From: Seriola aureovittata
Lineage: Eukaryota > Chordata > Actinopteri > Carangiformes > Carangidae
Direction: 5' to 3'
NCBI RefSeq assembly: GCF_021018895.1
Contig: NC_079384.1
Location: 12,997,640 to 13,061,639, forward strand
DNA length: 64,000 nucleotides
In this document: in pieces, positions 1 to 12,994 of the stretch
Layout: every line of letters begins with the position of its first letter
How positions within the stretch are numbered: the stretch's first letter is position 1
The notes under the pieces: model-generated
What the model saw: only the letters and a program-made list of their open reading frames with translations
What the model was told of the DNA's origin: nothing
Databases searched by the model: none
Program-made: the position numbers and the translations under genes

Positions 1-2174
<2,174 letters not shown>

Positions 2175-2421
2175 TTAGATGAAAGGGAATATTTTTTTCA
2201 TGATTGCCAGAAATTTCAGAGGCAGAAAAAAACTTTGGGTTTATAATGCAGAACTATTTTCAGACACTAGGGGTGGATGTTGAAATATTTTTTAGCGATT
2301 TGGTTGAAGCTTTTTTTCCTTGTTACATTGAGACAATCAGCATGTGACACTTTCCTGAGAACTGGAGTCAACTCTCTTGTTTTCTCTCGTTTTCTTGACA
2401 AAAAATCTGATAATTAGCTGC

Positions 2422-2475
2422 TGTGTGTGTGTGTGTGTGTGCGCGCTTGTGTGTGTGCGCGCTTGTGTACACACG
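2422..2475. repeat. imperfect (TG)n/(GC)n microsatellite
   Basis: (TG)n interrupted by two GCGCGC blocks. It is alternating purine-pyrimidine throughout. Confidence 0.95.
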
Positions 2476-4301
2476 TTCTGATTAGGATATAGTAGGAAGC
2501 AGGCCTTCTCCAAACTAACAAGCGTTGCTCAATAAATCAATGCGCCTACTCAAGACTGGATTAGACCACAGCCTCACTTACAGGAATCCTCTCTGTCTCA
2601 TGGCTCCCAAACACTCACATAGAGAAACCCTCACATACACAGATATGAAAATACAAGTGCATAAGAATATACACCGTCTGCAGGTGTTATACACACACAC
2701 ACACACATACTCCATAATACCAAGAGGAATATATTCCCTTGTGTGAATGTACAACTGCACAGCAACACATGCACACTTTGGTTGTTCTCATTTCTCAGTT
2801 CAAAGGAGAGGATCCTGCATTTGCCTCAATGTGAATGGAACCAACATCTGTGGAACAGAAGAGGAAAAGAAAAGAAAAGAAGAAGAAAGAAGAAGAAGAA
2901 AAGAAAGAGAAAGAGCTACACCTTTAGAAATGAGTTTCACTGCACCCTGCCTCAAAAGAGCCATGTATCATTGAAATAGAGAGTGTTAGAGAAAACACTA
3001 CGAGCCTGAAACAAAACCACAGCCAACTCACATCTGCACTTCAGTGCACTTGACAAAGCGCATGCTGCAACTCTAGTTTTTGTCCGCGCTCGACTCTTTC
3101 TCCTTCCCTCCCGCCACTTTTCTCACTTAAAAGTGAAGAGAGCCGAGTAGAGCCGAGCTGACCTTCTCACACATCCCACTGAAGAAGACGTGTCACCTTG
3201 AGAAGACAGACAATTACCAGCCCTGCTTTATACAATGTTAACAAGCGAGGAGCATCAATATTCATTGCTGCTTCTTCGCCGAGTGCAGCCCAGAAGCCAG
3301 CCTTGTGGATGGATGGACCTGAGGAGGAGAGCTACGGTTCCCCGCTGAGTCCCAGTGCCCTCACACTGCACAGGTCGTGATCTTCGCATGCAGTCACCAG
3401 CTATGGATCTGTTCAAGCTGACAGGCCAAAAGTCACTCCAGACAACAACAACAACATCCCCTATGGACGGTTTCTGTGTGATTTCATGACATCACTTTCT
3501 TATCTACTGTTGTCTTGCTCTCCTTTGGTTTCCTGCTAAGATCCATATCTGGATGCCTAAGTGTGAACTCCCTCTGCGTGTGTGTGAGTGACATGCAGGT
3601 GTGTGAAACTGTGTGCTCTTAAAAAGTGCTCCTATAGATTACGATGACGTCAGACGGCCGGGTTCGAGATAAGGAGCAGGGTGAAGGGAGGAGGTGAAAG
3701 GGGAGGTGGAGGAAGGCTCATTAGAGACATGCTCTGTGGGATTACAGCAGCAGATGAGGCTCATTAGGGCAGATAAAGGTGAAATTAGGGGATTGGAAAG
3801 TTGTGTGTGTGGCCATTGCACAAATAGGCTGAAAAACACAGCGGGAAAACAAACAGGTGGGAGGGGGAGGGGAGGAAGAGCGAGACAGAGAAGAGTGAAA
3901 TTAAAATGTAAAACGAGCGTGCATAAAAACAGACTAAACACTGCCTGTTAGCCTGAAGAGCTCCCAGGAGACATATCAGAGAAGAAGAGGAGGAGGATGA
4001 AAGGAGAGAGAGAGCAAATAAACGACAGGAGACACACAGAGAAAGCCCAGCTGACAGAAAGCGAGCAGTCCAGCAGCGCAGCCTCTCAGGGCAGGGGGAG
4101 GATCGGAGTGGAGGTGTTGTCTCCCCGTGCCTTCCGCTTGTTGTCATGGTGATCACTTAACAGGCTTTGGCTGCCAGTTTTAATGCACTTTATTTTTGGC
4201 ACCACTGGCATCTAGTGCCGAGAGTTGAGGTCAGAGGCGCAAACACCCGTATCCTCCTCACACTCACGGTTGTAAAGGGCGGAGGAGATGTTTTCTTTCC
4301 T

Positions 4302-4342
4302 GACAGACTGACAGACTGACAGACAGACAGACAGACAGACAG
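4302..4342. repeat. (GACA)n / (GACT) tetranucleotide repeat
   Basis: TGACAGAC units pass into pure (GACA)n. It lies next to a CT-rich stretch. Confidence 0.95.
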
Positions 4343-4631
4343 AAAGCCGCCTCCCCCCTCCTCCTCCGTCACCCACAGCCCACCACCAACCACCATCACT
4401 GCTTCCATGCCTACTTATCACACTCCCTGTTCAAGACAGATGACATGTCGGCGGGAGGGGTGAGGCATAGCAACTTGGCTGTCTGTGCCACATCTGCAAC
4501 TGACAGCTCGTTGAATATTAATGGAGGCAGCTGGTAAAGACTGGGCGGCAATGGCCGAGACCATTACACCAAACTGGTGAGGTGCTCGCGCAGTTAGTCT
4601 GACAGGGTGCACGTATGCACACAGGTGCTGA

Positions 4632-4895
4632 CACGATTAGCTGATTAATCGAACAACTGAAAATGAACAATTTTGATAATCGATTTATCGATAAGTCATC
4701 AAGCAAACAAAAATACAGCTTATCAGATATGTGGATTATCTGCTTCCCTCTGTTATCTATCATTATAAATTGAAAATCTTTGAGTTCTGGACTGTTGATC
4801 GAACTGAAAACATCACGTTTGTGGAATGTTATATAGACTAAGCAATTAATCCATTCATTAAAAAAGTAATACACTGATTAATCAATAATGAAAAT
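4632..4895 (-). repeat. relic of AT-rich GATTAATC dispersed repeat
   Basis: It contains GATTAATCGA, TTTTGATAATCGATTTATCGATAA and near the far end GCAATTAATC ... GATTAATCAATAATG. The layout matches the other copies of this family in the window (7.8, 28.8, 38.5, 40.0, 47.6, 49.2, 51.4 and 59.7 kb), here in inverted orientation. This is a widespread fish repeat, likely a non-autonomous DNA transposon. Confidence 0.65.
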
Positions 4896-6029
4896 ATTTA
4901 TCAGCTTCATATATGGATTTCCATAAGATGACACTTGACACAGTGCAGCTCAGAATTTTAAAAAAAATGAAAAGGATTTATTTTTGGCCACAAGGGGGCA
5001 CAAAGACATCTGAGGAAGCTGACATGAAAAGGTGTGAACAAAAGTTGTTATGACTGATGTGTTAACAAACATCCAGCACACACAGAGATACATTAACATT
5101 CATTTGGAGTCGTGCTTCTGCTCACCTGATGAATACAAGTCCAATATTCACTTTTCTTTGATCTCTTTTTTGATCTAGAAAAAAGTAACTGGCTCTTCAG
5201 ACATCTAGCACGATGCTCCAATTTCACCTGCTAGTTTCTAACCATGACTGTCATCTCATGCTGGGCAGGTGATGTACAGTGCTCAGATTCAATCATAAAT
5301 GTGCAGTGAAACCAAAAGAATGAGCTAAAAGAGGGCTGCAGAGTTGATTGATTTCAGCACTACAAGGCAAGCTACCTCACTCACATCACACAGTCATTCA
5401 GTTCTGAGGTAAAATCAAAAATATTGATTAATGCATTGCAGTTTGCGGCATTTGACTCACAGAAAACACCTGTAACCTTCTCCCCGCTTCATCTAACCAG
5501 TAGTTACATGCGCAGTTACAGATTATAAGACATGTGGATGTGCAGGTATGGGAAGCCGCGGATGAGGCAGCAGGGGAGAGGAACGACTGGCAGGCTGCGT
5601 CGAACCCTCAGGCAGAAGTTAGACAGGCTGAACTCCATGAATCATCCGCTGGGTTTCTCTCTGTCTGTCTGACCTTTCAGTCTCTGACTCCCTCAATCTC
5701 CCTGTCTCACCGACTCTTCCTCTCTTACAGTTCACCCCATCGTCTGCGCTGTTGTATTTCCCCAGATCTCTCCCTGTATGATAGCATCTTCTGACAGCTC
5801 CTCCTTTTCTGCCGATGCCTAGCCTCACTATCTCTGTTTGCTCGCCATGCATCTGCTTCTCCTCCCTTTATCTCCCTCTTCACATAAAAATGTCTCTGCT
5901 ATCATTCCTCTGCTGTCTTTTAGTAATCACTCGCCCCTCCTTTCTCTGCCATCCTTTCACTTCAACTGTCTTTTCTATCACTTTCTCTCCCTCCCTGTTG
6001 TTCTGTCTTTCCAGGAGCTGGAGTGTGTA

Positions 6030-6031
<2 letters not shown>

Positions 6032-6072
<41 letters not shown>
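6032..6072. repeat. (TG)n microsatellite
   Basis: Pure TG dinucleotide run of about 41 bp. Confidence 0.97.
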
Positions 6073-6074
<2 letters not shown>

Positions 6075-7558
6075 TCCTGTGTGACAGATTGATTCTCACT
6101 GCTGATTTTGATGGAGAGGAGATGATGTATTCGGGGAGTGGAAGCGAGGAGGTGACAGGCAACACTCCCCCTGTGGTAAACAGACAGCATGCACATCAAA
6201 CCAGCCTCAACCAGAACCAGTGGGTCGTCTTGTCAGCTGCTCAATGCCACCACACCCGGTTCTGATAAGCGATGCATGCATGACACCGTTCTCTGCACCT
6301 GTCCTATCTATGGAGATCCTTGATGCGCATCAGGAATAGCCAGTAATGATGTACACAGTTATCTAGAATGTCATTTCATGTGTTTAAATGTGTTACATGT
6401 AGCAATTTAAAACATCAAGATATAGTGGAAATAAATGGATATAACTTTGTATTAATACCATACTTTGATTGGTTGATAATATAAGTCAAGAGGGATTCTC
6501 TTTATGTTTTTCACTAATTTCACCAACAACAAAAACAAGTGTATGAATCTAAGTTCAAACTGAGATACATTTGATAGACATGTAAAACATATTTTAGACA
6601 TGTAACCATTGTTTCAACAGCATTTAACTACATGTTTAAATACAGTAACTTAGAAGCTGTTAAAACAATAGTTATATGTATTTTAGATGTCTTAAAGACT
6701 TTCACTTTTGAACCAGTTCTTAACTTGAAGGGAAAGGCTTTACACCTGCAAACTGGAGGTGAAAAAAGGGAAAAGCTTAAAGGAAATCACTATATGTCAC
6801 CTATGTTGTCATCTTGCAAGGGGGGTGTTGTAAATCAACTATTTTCCAACCAGCAAATCACCAAAATCAGTGCTTACTGGGATCTACCTTTTCCATAAAC
6901 TGTTAAAAATAAATTTACTATCCTTTTAAAATTGTACCTTTTGTTTACCTTTTATCTCACGGTTACAATCTCACTGCGGTCTTTTTCCCCACAAAGCACA
7001 GAACTGACAGACACCTACGCGTATCAAAAACAAGATGTACTGGTGTTGTACTGCATGGAAAGGAGCTTTCGCATTCACTCTGACAAACCCTCACTCAGCT
7101 CTCTTGTTTTAACAGTGCTGCGAACAGCTCATTCAGAGGCAACACAGAGCAGAGCAGAAAGAGCAGAAATAAAACTGGGTGTTCAGCAGGTCTGCCATGT
7201 TCTCCGCAGGCTCCTGTGCTGCTGCCCGGTTTCAAGCAGCTGCTGGCTGCCTGACTGCAAAACAGCCGGAGATTCAAACTGAGCCACGAATCGAGCAGAG
7301 ATAAGAGGAGGACATACGTACTGTATACACACACACAGTGCGTCAAATGTCAACAAATGTGCACATTGACGGAAGAGGGGAAGGTGGGGGTTATGTGTAT
7401 GTGTTTTTTTTTTTTTTTTTTTGGGGGGGGGGATCATGTCAGAACTGCAGGAGGCAGAGTGCTCTTAATTTCACTCCTCCATCAATTAATCCCCCTCATT
7501 TCCTTTCCTCTGTGTTCTCGCTTCCTCTGCTTGCTGCTAAACTGTTGCCAGGCTGCAA

Positions 7559-7665
<107 letters not shown>

Positions 7666-7822
7666 TGATGATTTGGGATGGGTACATTTTCACTCAGGGA
7701 GGCAGCTGCTGTCGTGGGCTTACCTGCCAAAGGAATACATGCATGTAACACATGTTCACACACATACATACCCCCCTGCTGGGTCTTGTGTGTGTGTAAT
7801 GACACACTCCGTCAGATCTAGG

Positions 7823-7935
7823 GCAGCAACAACTGATTTTCTCCATTGGTGATTAATCTATAAAGGATTTTTTTTTCTCCTCCTGATCGATTAATTTGCA
7901 CGGTCTATAAAATGTCAAACACAGTGACAACAAAT
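7823..7935 (+). repeat. relic of AT-rich GATTAATC dispersed repeat
   Basis: GGCAGCAACAACTGATTTT, GGTGATTAATC, GATCGATTAATTT and GTCTATAAAATGTCA occur in family order. The copy appears truncated on the right. Confidence 0.6.
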
Positions 7936-8694
7936 CTCACAACTACAATCATACTTTCATCCCAGCTATGTCCTTGTAATGGAACAAAAGCTGCACATGA
8001 TGATTTCTTAAAGAATCCTCTCTAAGTAGACCATGTCTGGTTTTCAAGATGATGAAAATGGGCCTTGAAATTGTTTTTTTTTTTTTTAAATTGGTATCCA
8101 TTACTGCTGGATATCATGTTACTAAAATCTTTTCAAGTCCCTGTAATAAAAAAGGTGGTGAGCTCAGAGAGCAGTCTAAAAACAGAACACTTCTCTCAAT
8201 TAGAAGGCACAACAGTCATCAAAAATGAGAACTGGGTCACAATGAAAATTATTTTGGAAATCTAGGTCTCCAGTGAAACCTTTTTTTTGTTTTTCCATCA
8301 GTATATTTTAATTCTAATCATTCCTGTAGACAAATACTTGTGGAACCCGAACTCAGCCCAGGCTGGAGGCTGCGGTTCCTGAGCCAGCAACACTTAGTCA
8401 GAGTCTGGCAGCAGGACGCAGCAGAACGGCGCACCGGGAGATGAGGCCAGAGTTTCCATTATGTGGTGAAGGGAGCTGGGAGTCTCTTCCTACCGCTGGC
8501 CTCTGCTGCTGGTGTTATGTTGCCTCCAATGGTCGAGAAGAGGGACCAGAGGGGAACAGGGGAACGTAGGTTTGTAGTGGTCAGAAGTGGGGGGAAGAAG
8601 AGAAGAGAAGAGAAGAAATAGCTGCAGAAGTCACTTAAGTGGTAATGGCAGACCATACAAGCCCTCCACCATACTATCATCATCTGCTGCCACC

Positions 8695-8707
8695 GTTACC
8701 TAGCAAC
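8695..8707. promoter_or_regulatory. RFX X-box motif
   Basis: GTTACCTAGCAAC fits the X-box consensus GTNRCC-N(0-3)-RGYAAC exactly, with a 1-nt spacer. RFX factors bind this motif in ciliary genes and are needed in hair cells. Function here is inferred from the motif and from the host gene being a hair-cell/photoreceptor gene. Confidence 0.5.
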
Positions 8708-9999
8708 TCCAAGCTGCTGTTTGCAGGTGGCTCCTTCTTGACAACAAGGTTGGGTGGGGGCTGCTACTGCTGCTGCTGACCGCCAGCAGTTATGGCCATT
8801 CTCTGTGCCACCTTGAGCAGCACCGTGCTGAAACCTGATCCACATCCCCTCCCTGGTTAACACAGGCAGGCCAGTCAAACAGGAGAAAGCTGTGTTCCCG
8901 TGGAGGGGCGAGTGAGGTTATACTATAGATCTGCGGCCTGGACATTGTGTGTAGGCTTTGGTTCTGTTAGCCAGTTCCGCTTTGGATCAGGTTTCAGGTT
9001 GGTAAAATGGCTGAATTCTCCAAGAAATCAAACCGTTACCTCTTTTTGGTAGCAAAGAGGAATCTACAAAACGTTCAGGTCGCAGGCTTCTCATAACAAA
9101 TCGTCACTGAATGCCAATTTGTGCCGTTTGAAATGGCAAACCTCGCTGGCAGTAGATTATATCAGCTGTAGCTAATTAACGCTAAGTCTCCAAGTAACTT
9201 GCCCAAAGGCCAAACTAAAACTTGGCTGTTGTCTGCCTAATGTGCTCTCTGCAATTTGGCATCTGTGCTCAGCCAAGGATAATTTGCTATAGAACGGGAA
9301 AAAAAAATCCTCTGACATCACTCTACATTTGCGAGTAAAGTGTGATTTTGCAGGTCAGCGGGAGCAACAGAGGACAAACAATCTCGCTGATGGCATAATG
9401 TCAGTTTCAGTACACTTACGTTCCCTGTTAAACTCATGCACATCTTATCAATATCTTTATCTGATCTGCTTATTAGTTCTAAATCGGGACTTCCTCTATT
9501 TGTCGCTCAAGAAAATGAAGGTATGCTCATGTAAATAAGCCAGAACAACTTTTGTTACTTGAATTGGATTTGATAAGCAGATTCTATACTAGATTCATAT
9601 TCAGTTAAATGCTGTCAAAACGTGTGTGTAATCAGTGTTCTTGTGGTGGCACAAGTTGTAAAGGCAAAGTGAGATCTGCATTAAAATACAGACCCAACAG
9701 GAATGCACTTGCAACAAATGAACAAGAACCCACACACAACCTTGGCCGACTGCCAGGAGTTTGACTGTGGAGTAACGGAGAAGCTTGGCATAACACACAG
9801 ATGTGCCGTTGGGTCAAACAACACTTTGTTTTCTGTGCTGGAGTTCGCTCCTTTTTTTTTTTCATATGGCACTCTGCCAGAGTGTGTACTTCTGGTTTAC
9901 TGAGGCTGAATTACTCATTTACTACTTTCCTCCCTAGTACACTCACACACACACAACCTGCCATAAACACACACCCTTCATCTGCCAGTGACAGAGCAA

Positions 10000-11520
10000 G
10001 GTCACTGCATGAGTTGTAGTGGTTGAAGGGGGCGGGTGGAGCTGGTGAGGGGGGTGGTGGGTGGGTATAAGCACCCTTTGTTGGCAGCCTCCTCCATGCC
10101 CTTCCCTCCCTTCACTTCCCCAAAAGTAGCACACAAAGGCCACTTGTCCTGCACTGCCAGTGCCCCACCCCTGTCACCACCCGGCTGCCCGCCACACCAA
10201 TCCATCCCCTGCCAAGAAAATGAGCGCACGCCTGTTTTAAATGGTACCCTCTGTGTGCATGGGAGGGCCGGGCCCCACACTCCACCACGGGACAAAAGCG
10301 GGTGTCAACAGCATCCATGGCACAGCCGCGCCGGTCTTCCCCTCCCTCTCTCTCTCTCTCTCTCTTTTCCCGCTCTTTTATTCTTCAGCGTTGCCCCGAG
10401 CTACAGAGTGCGCTCGGAGCCCAAGACCGCAGAGGAAGCGAAAACACGGAGCCAAGTGCAGCAGCGCAGGACGGGCGGACCTCAAAATGACAACACTGTT
10501 GGACTACTCCACTACCTTACCAACCACACAGCACACACAACACACCCACACCCACTCACACACATACACAACACACACACTCCTTCTTCCCTCCTCTTAT
10601 CCACACTCCCCCACCCACTCCCCCATCCACCTACCTCCCTCCCTCCCACATGCCAGACTTTATTAGACATCCAGAAAAGAAAACAGGAAACATGCTGCTT
10701 GCCTGGAAAATGTTGTCTCCACATTCTTCGGCTTAAAAGCTACGCATCGCAGCAAAGACAGAAGACGATTGAGGCGAATGGAGAGGGGGAGAAAGAAAAA
10801 ATAAAAAAAAATACACACACAAAAAAAAAGAAGTGGAAGACCCTCCGCAATAATCCAAGGAGGGTATCCCCCCCCCTCTCTCTCTTCTTCTCCACCTCCT
10901 CTTCCACTACTCCTTCAACCCCCCTCCCCCCTCCCCTGGAGTTGCTCCTCTTGGTCTGGCCCTGTTGGCGAGGGGAAGGGGTTTTTGCGGAGCAAGCTCT
11001 CACTAAGCCCCCGGCTGCATCATCTTCAATCCATGCCTTTGAGGGCTGGAAGAAAAGCAACATACACTCGCGGCGTCCTTATTCGCGCGCACACAAACAC
11101 ATACACACACGCGCGCGCGCGCAACGACGTGCAGGCTGGTGATCGGATGGTAGTGGGTTGTAGAAGGCGGGGGGGAGATGCTTTTGTCCTTTATTTTTAA
11201 TCTCCCAGGAAGAAAAGGCTTCGGTCGGGGAGCGCGATGGCTGGAAACTCTCTCTGCTGCTGCTTCCTCTGCTGTTAGCTGCGCAACATCTATTCACTCT
11301 GCGTCCCTCTCTATCTCTCTCTCTTATGTCTCTCTCTCTCTCTCTTTAGCTGTTTTCTCCTGCCTTTGTCTTGAGCTGATAATAAACCAGGAGGGGCAGA
11401 AGAAAAGATCTCACAGCAGAAAAAAAAATTCTGTCTAAATCAAAAGTGCCAGCTCGAACATGCGGAGCTGAGCTCTCTGGGCTCGCACAATTCACTCCCC
11501 GGCTGCGTTCACTTCATAGG
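10000..11520. promoter_or_regulatory. CpG- and CT-rich stretch, candidate extra promoter or leader exon
   Basis: Compared with the surrounding intron this stretch is richer in CpG and G+C. Examples are around 10320-10480 (GCCGCGCC, CGCTCGGAGC, GGACGGGCGGAC), 11070-11130 (CGCGGCGTCC and a CG run) and 11218-11290 (GGTCGGGGAGCGCGATGG). Long CT tracts of the kind common in fish 5'UTRs accompany it. A 368-codon plus-strand frame over it is low-complexity (Ser/Pro/His/Thr) and looks like a by-product of composition. The stretch lies between the RIBEYE exon and the shared exon, so a start here could feed a leader into the shared exon. No splice donor was convincingly placed. Confidence 0.3.
11097..11125. 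repeat. (CA)n-(CG)n alternating purine-pyrimidine run
   Basis: A CA tract leads directly into about 14 bp of CG repeats, a sequence type prone to Z-DNA. Confidence 0.85.
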
Positions 11521-11525
11521 ATCTG

Positions 11526-11531
11526 CACACA

Positions 11532-11572
<41 letters not shown>

Positions 11573-11581
11573 CACACACAC
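11526..11581. repeat. (CA)n microsatellite
   Basis: CA run of about 56 bp with two small interruptions. It is the first of a cluster. Confidence 0.96.
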
Positions 11582-11859
11582 TCGAGCACAATCCCTCCTC
11601 CCTTTTTCCCTCCTCCTCCTCCTTCTTCTCCCCTTTTTTATGTTTTATTTCTGATCTGGACTCCAGTGTTTTAAGAACGCCTGCCCCCTTTCCCCCTTCT
11701 CTCTCTCCCTCTCTCTCTCTTTCTCTCTCTCGCACACACACACACACTCTCTCTCTTCCTTTCGTTTGCTCCTAGCCTCACCTCTCTCCCTCCCTCCCGA
11801 TTATTTGCTTTCCTCCTCTGCTTTTCCACTTTCATCTAGACCTTCACACCCCGCCATAA

Positions 11860-11909
<50 letters not shown>

Positions 11910-11939
11910 CACACACACACACACACACAGACACACACA
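11860..11939. repeat. (CA)n microsatellite
   Basis: About 80 bp of CA with single-base interruptions. Confidence 0.96.
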
Positions 11940-12039
11940 AAAACACAACCTCACCCCACCCTGGCATTTTGCGGGTTACCAGGAAGAGATTGGAATAGTG
12001 ACATACACACTCACTCCCCTCCCTGCCTGTGAATATGCA

Positions 12040-12040
<1 letters not shown>

Positions 12041-12078
<38 letters not shown>

Positions 12079-12151
12079 AACACACACACTGAAACACACA
12101 CACACACACTGAAACACACACACACACACTCTCTCTCTCTCTCTCTCTCTT
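12041..12151. repeat. compound (CA)n-(CT)n microsatellite
   Basis: CA tracts are separated by two copies of the word CTGAAACACA, then a CT run. The CTGAAA interruptions occur about 20 bp apart, suggesting a small internal duplication. Confidence 0.95.
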
Positions 12152-12414
12152 AACCAGAGGAACAATGCAACATTCAAGCCACTCCAGCAATAACATTACA
12201 GCTGTAGAGTTGGCTGTTTCTCGCACCATCAGGGAAGTCATCAGAGCCGAGTGTGTTAAGTTCACAGTTTGGTCCCTGGAGGGAGGGGAGCAAACTGACA
12301 GATCGCTCTGCTGAATGACTGCGAGGACGAGCGGCTGAAAACACCCTGTTTAGAATAACAATGTAACCGGAGCCTCCTCGCAACTCTGCAGCGTGGCCAG
12401 AGCACATACACACG

Positions 12415-12417
<3 letters not shown>

Positions 12418-12498
<81 letters not shown>
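12418..12498. repeat. (CA)n microsatellite
   Basis: Uninterrupted CA run of about 80 bp. Confidence 0.97.
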
Positions 12499-12499
<1 letters not shown>

Positions 12500-12721
12500 C
12501 GCCGGCTGCATGACAAGCGCGACCAATAGACAAAGAGCCCGGCACGGTCACACGCCAAAACCGATTATCACTGACAGTAAAGTGGAAAGGTGGAACGGCC
12601 TGAGCAGTTTAGGCTCATGGGGCGGGTGGATGTGTCCGTCCCGGTGTGAAGCCACTTTTCTTTTCTTATTTTTTTCTGTGCAGCATAATTGTGTGCATCC
12701 ACTTTAAGTGTATTTTTATGC

Positions 12722-12756
12722 GTGTGTGTGTGTATGTGTGTGTGTGTGTGTGTGTA
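12722..12756. repeat. (TG)n microsatellite
   Basis: TG run with one TATG interruption. Confidence 0.95.
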
Positions 12757-12936
12757 GGTGACTATCAGGGCTGCTGCTTCTCAGCGGCGAGAGTCCAACG
12801 AGAGGAGACACGGTGTGTCAGCCGAGCCACCGTCTGTAGCAATGACACATCTGAGGGAGTGTGACCATCAAAGGCAGCAGCCCCCACTTCCTGCCAGCCG
12901 TCCAGACACACATACACACCAACATCCACAGACGTA

Positions 12937-12939
<3 letters not shown>

Positions 12940-12980
<41 letters not shown>

Positions 12981-12994
12981 AAAACACACACACA
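12940..12994. repeat. (CA)n microsatellite
   Basis: CA run with an AAAA interruption near the right end. Confidence 0.95.

Noticed and set aside
3655..3680. GGGTTCGAGAT resembling a tRNA B-box
   Set aside because: No A-box or cloverleaf upstream. It is an isolated word.
10036..11142. 368-codon open frame on the plus strand
   Set aside because: The peptide is low-complexity (His/Thr/Ser/Pro from CA and CT tracts). It has no recognisable domain and runs across microsatellite sequence. It is a composition artefact.
11526..12498. CRISPR-like spaced repeats
   Set aside because: The repeats are dinucleotide microsatellites in a vertebrate genome, without direct repeat/spacer structure.
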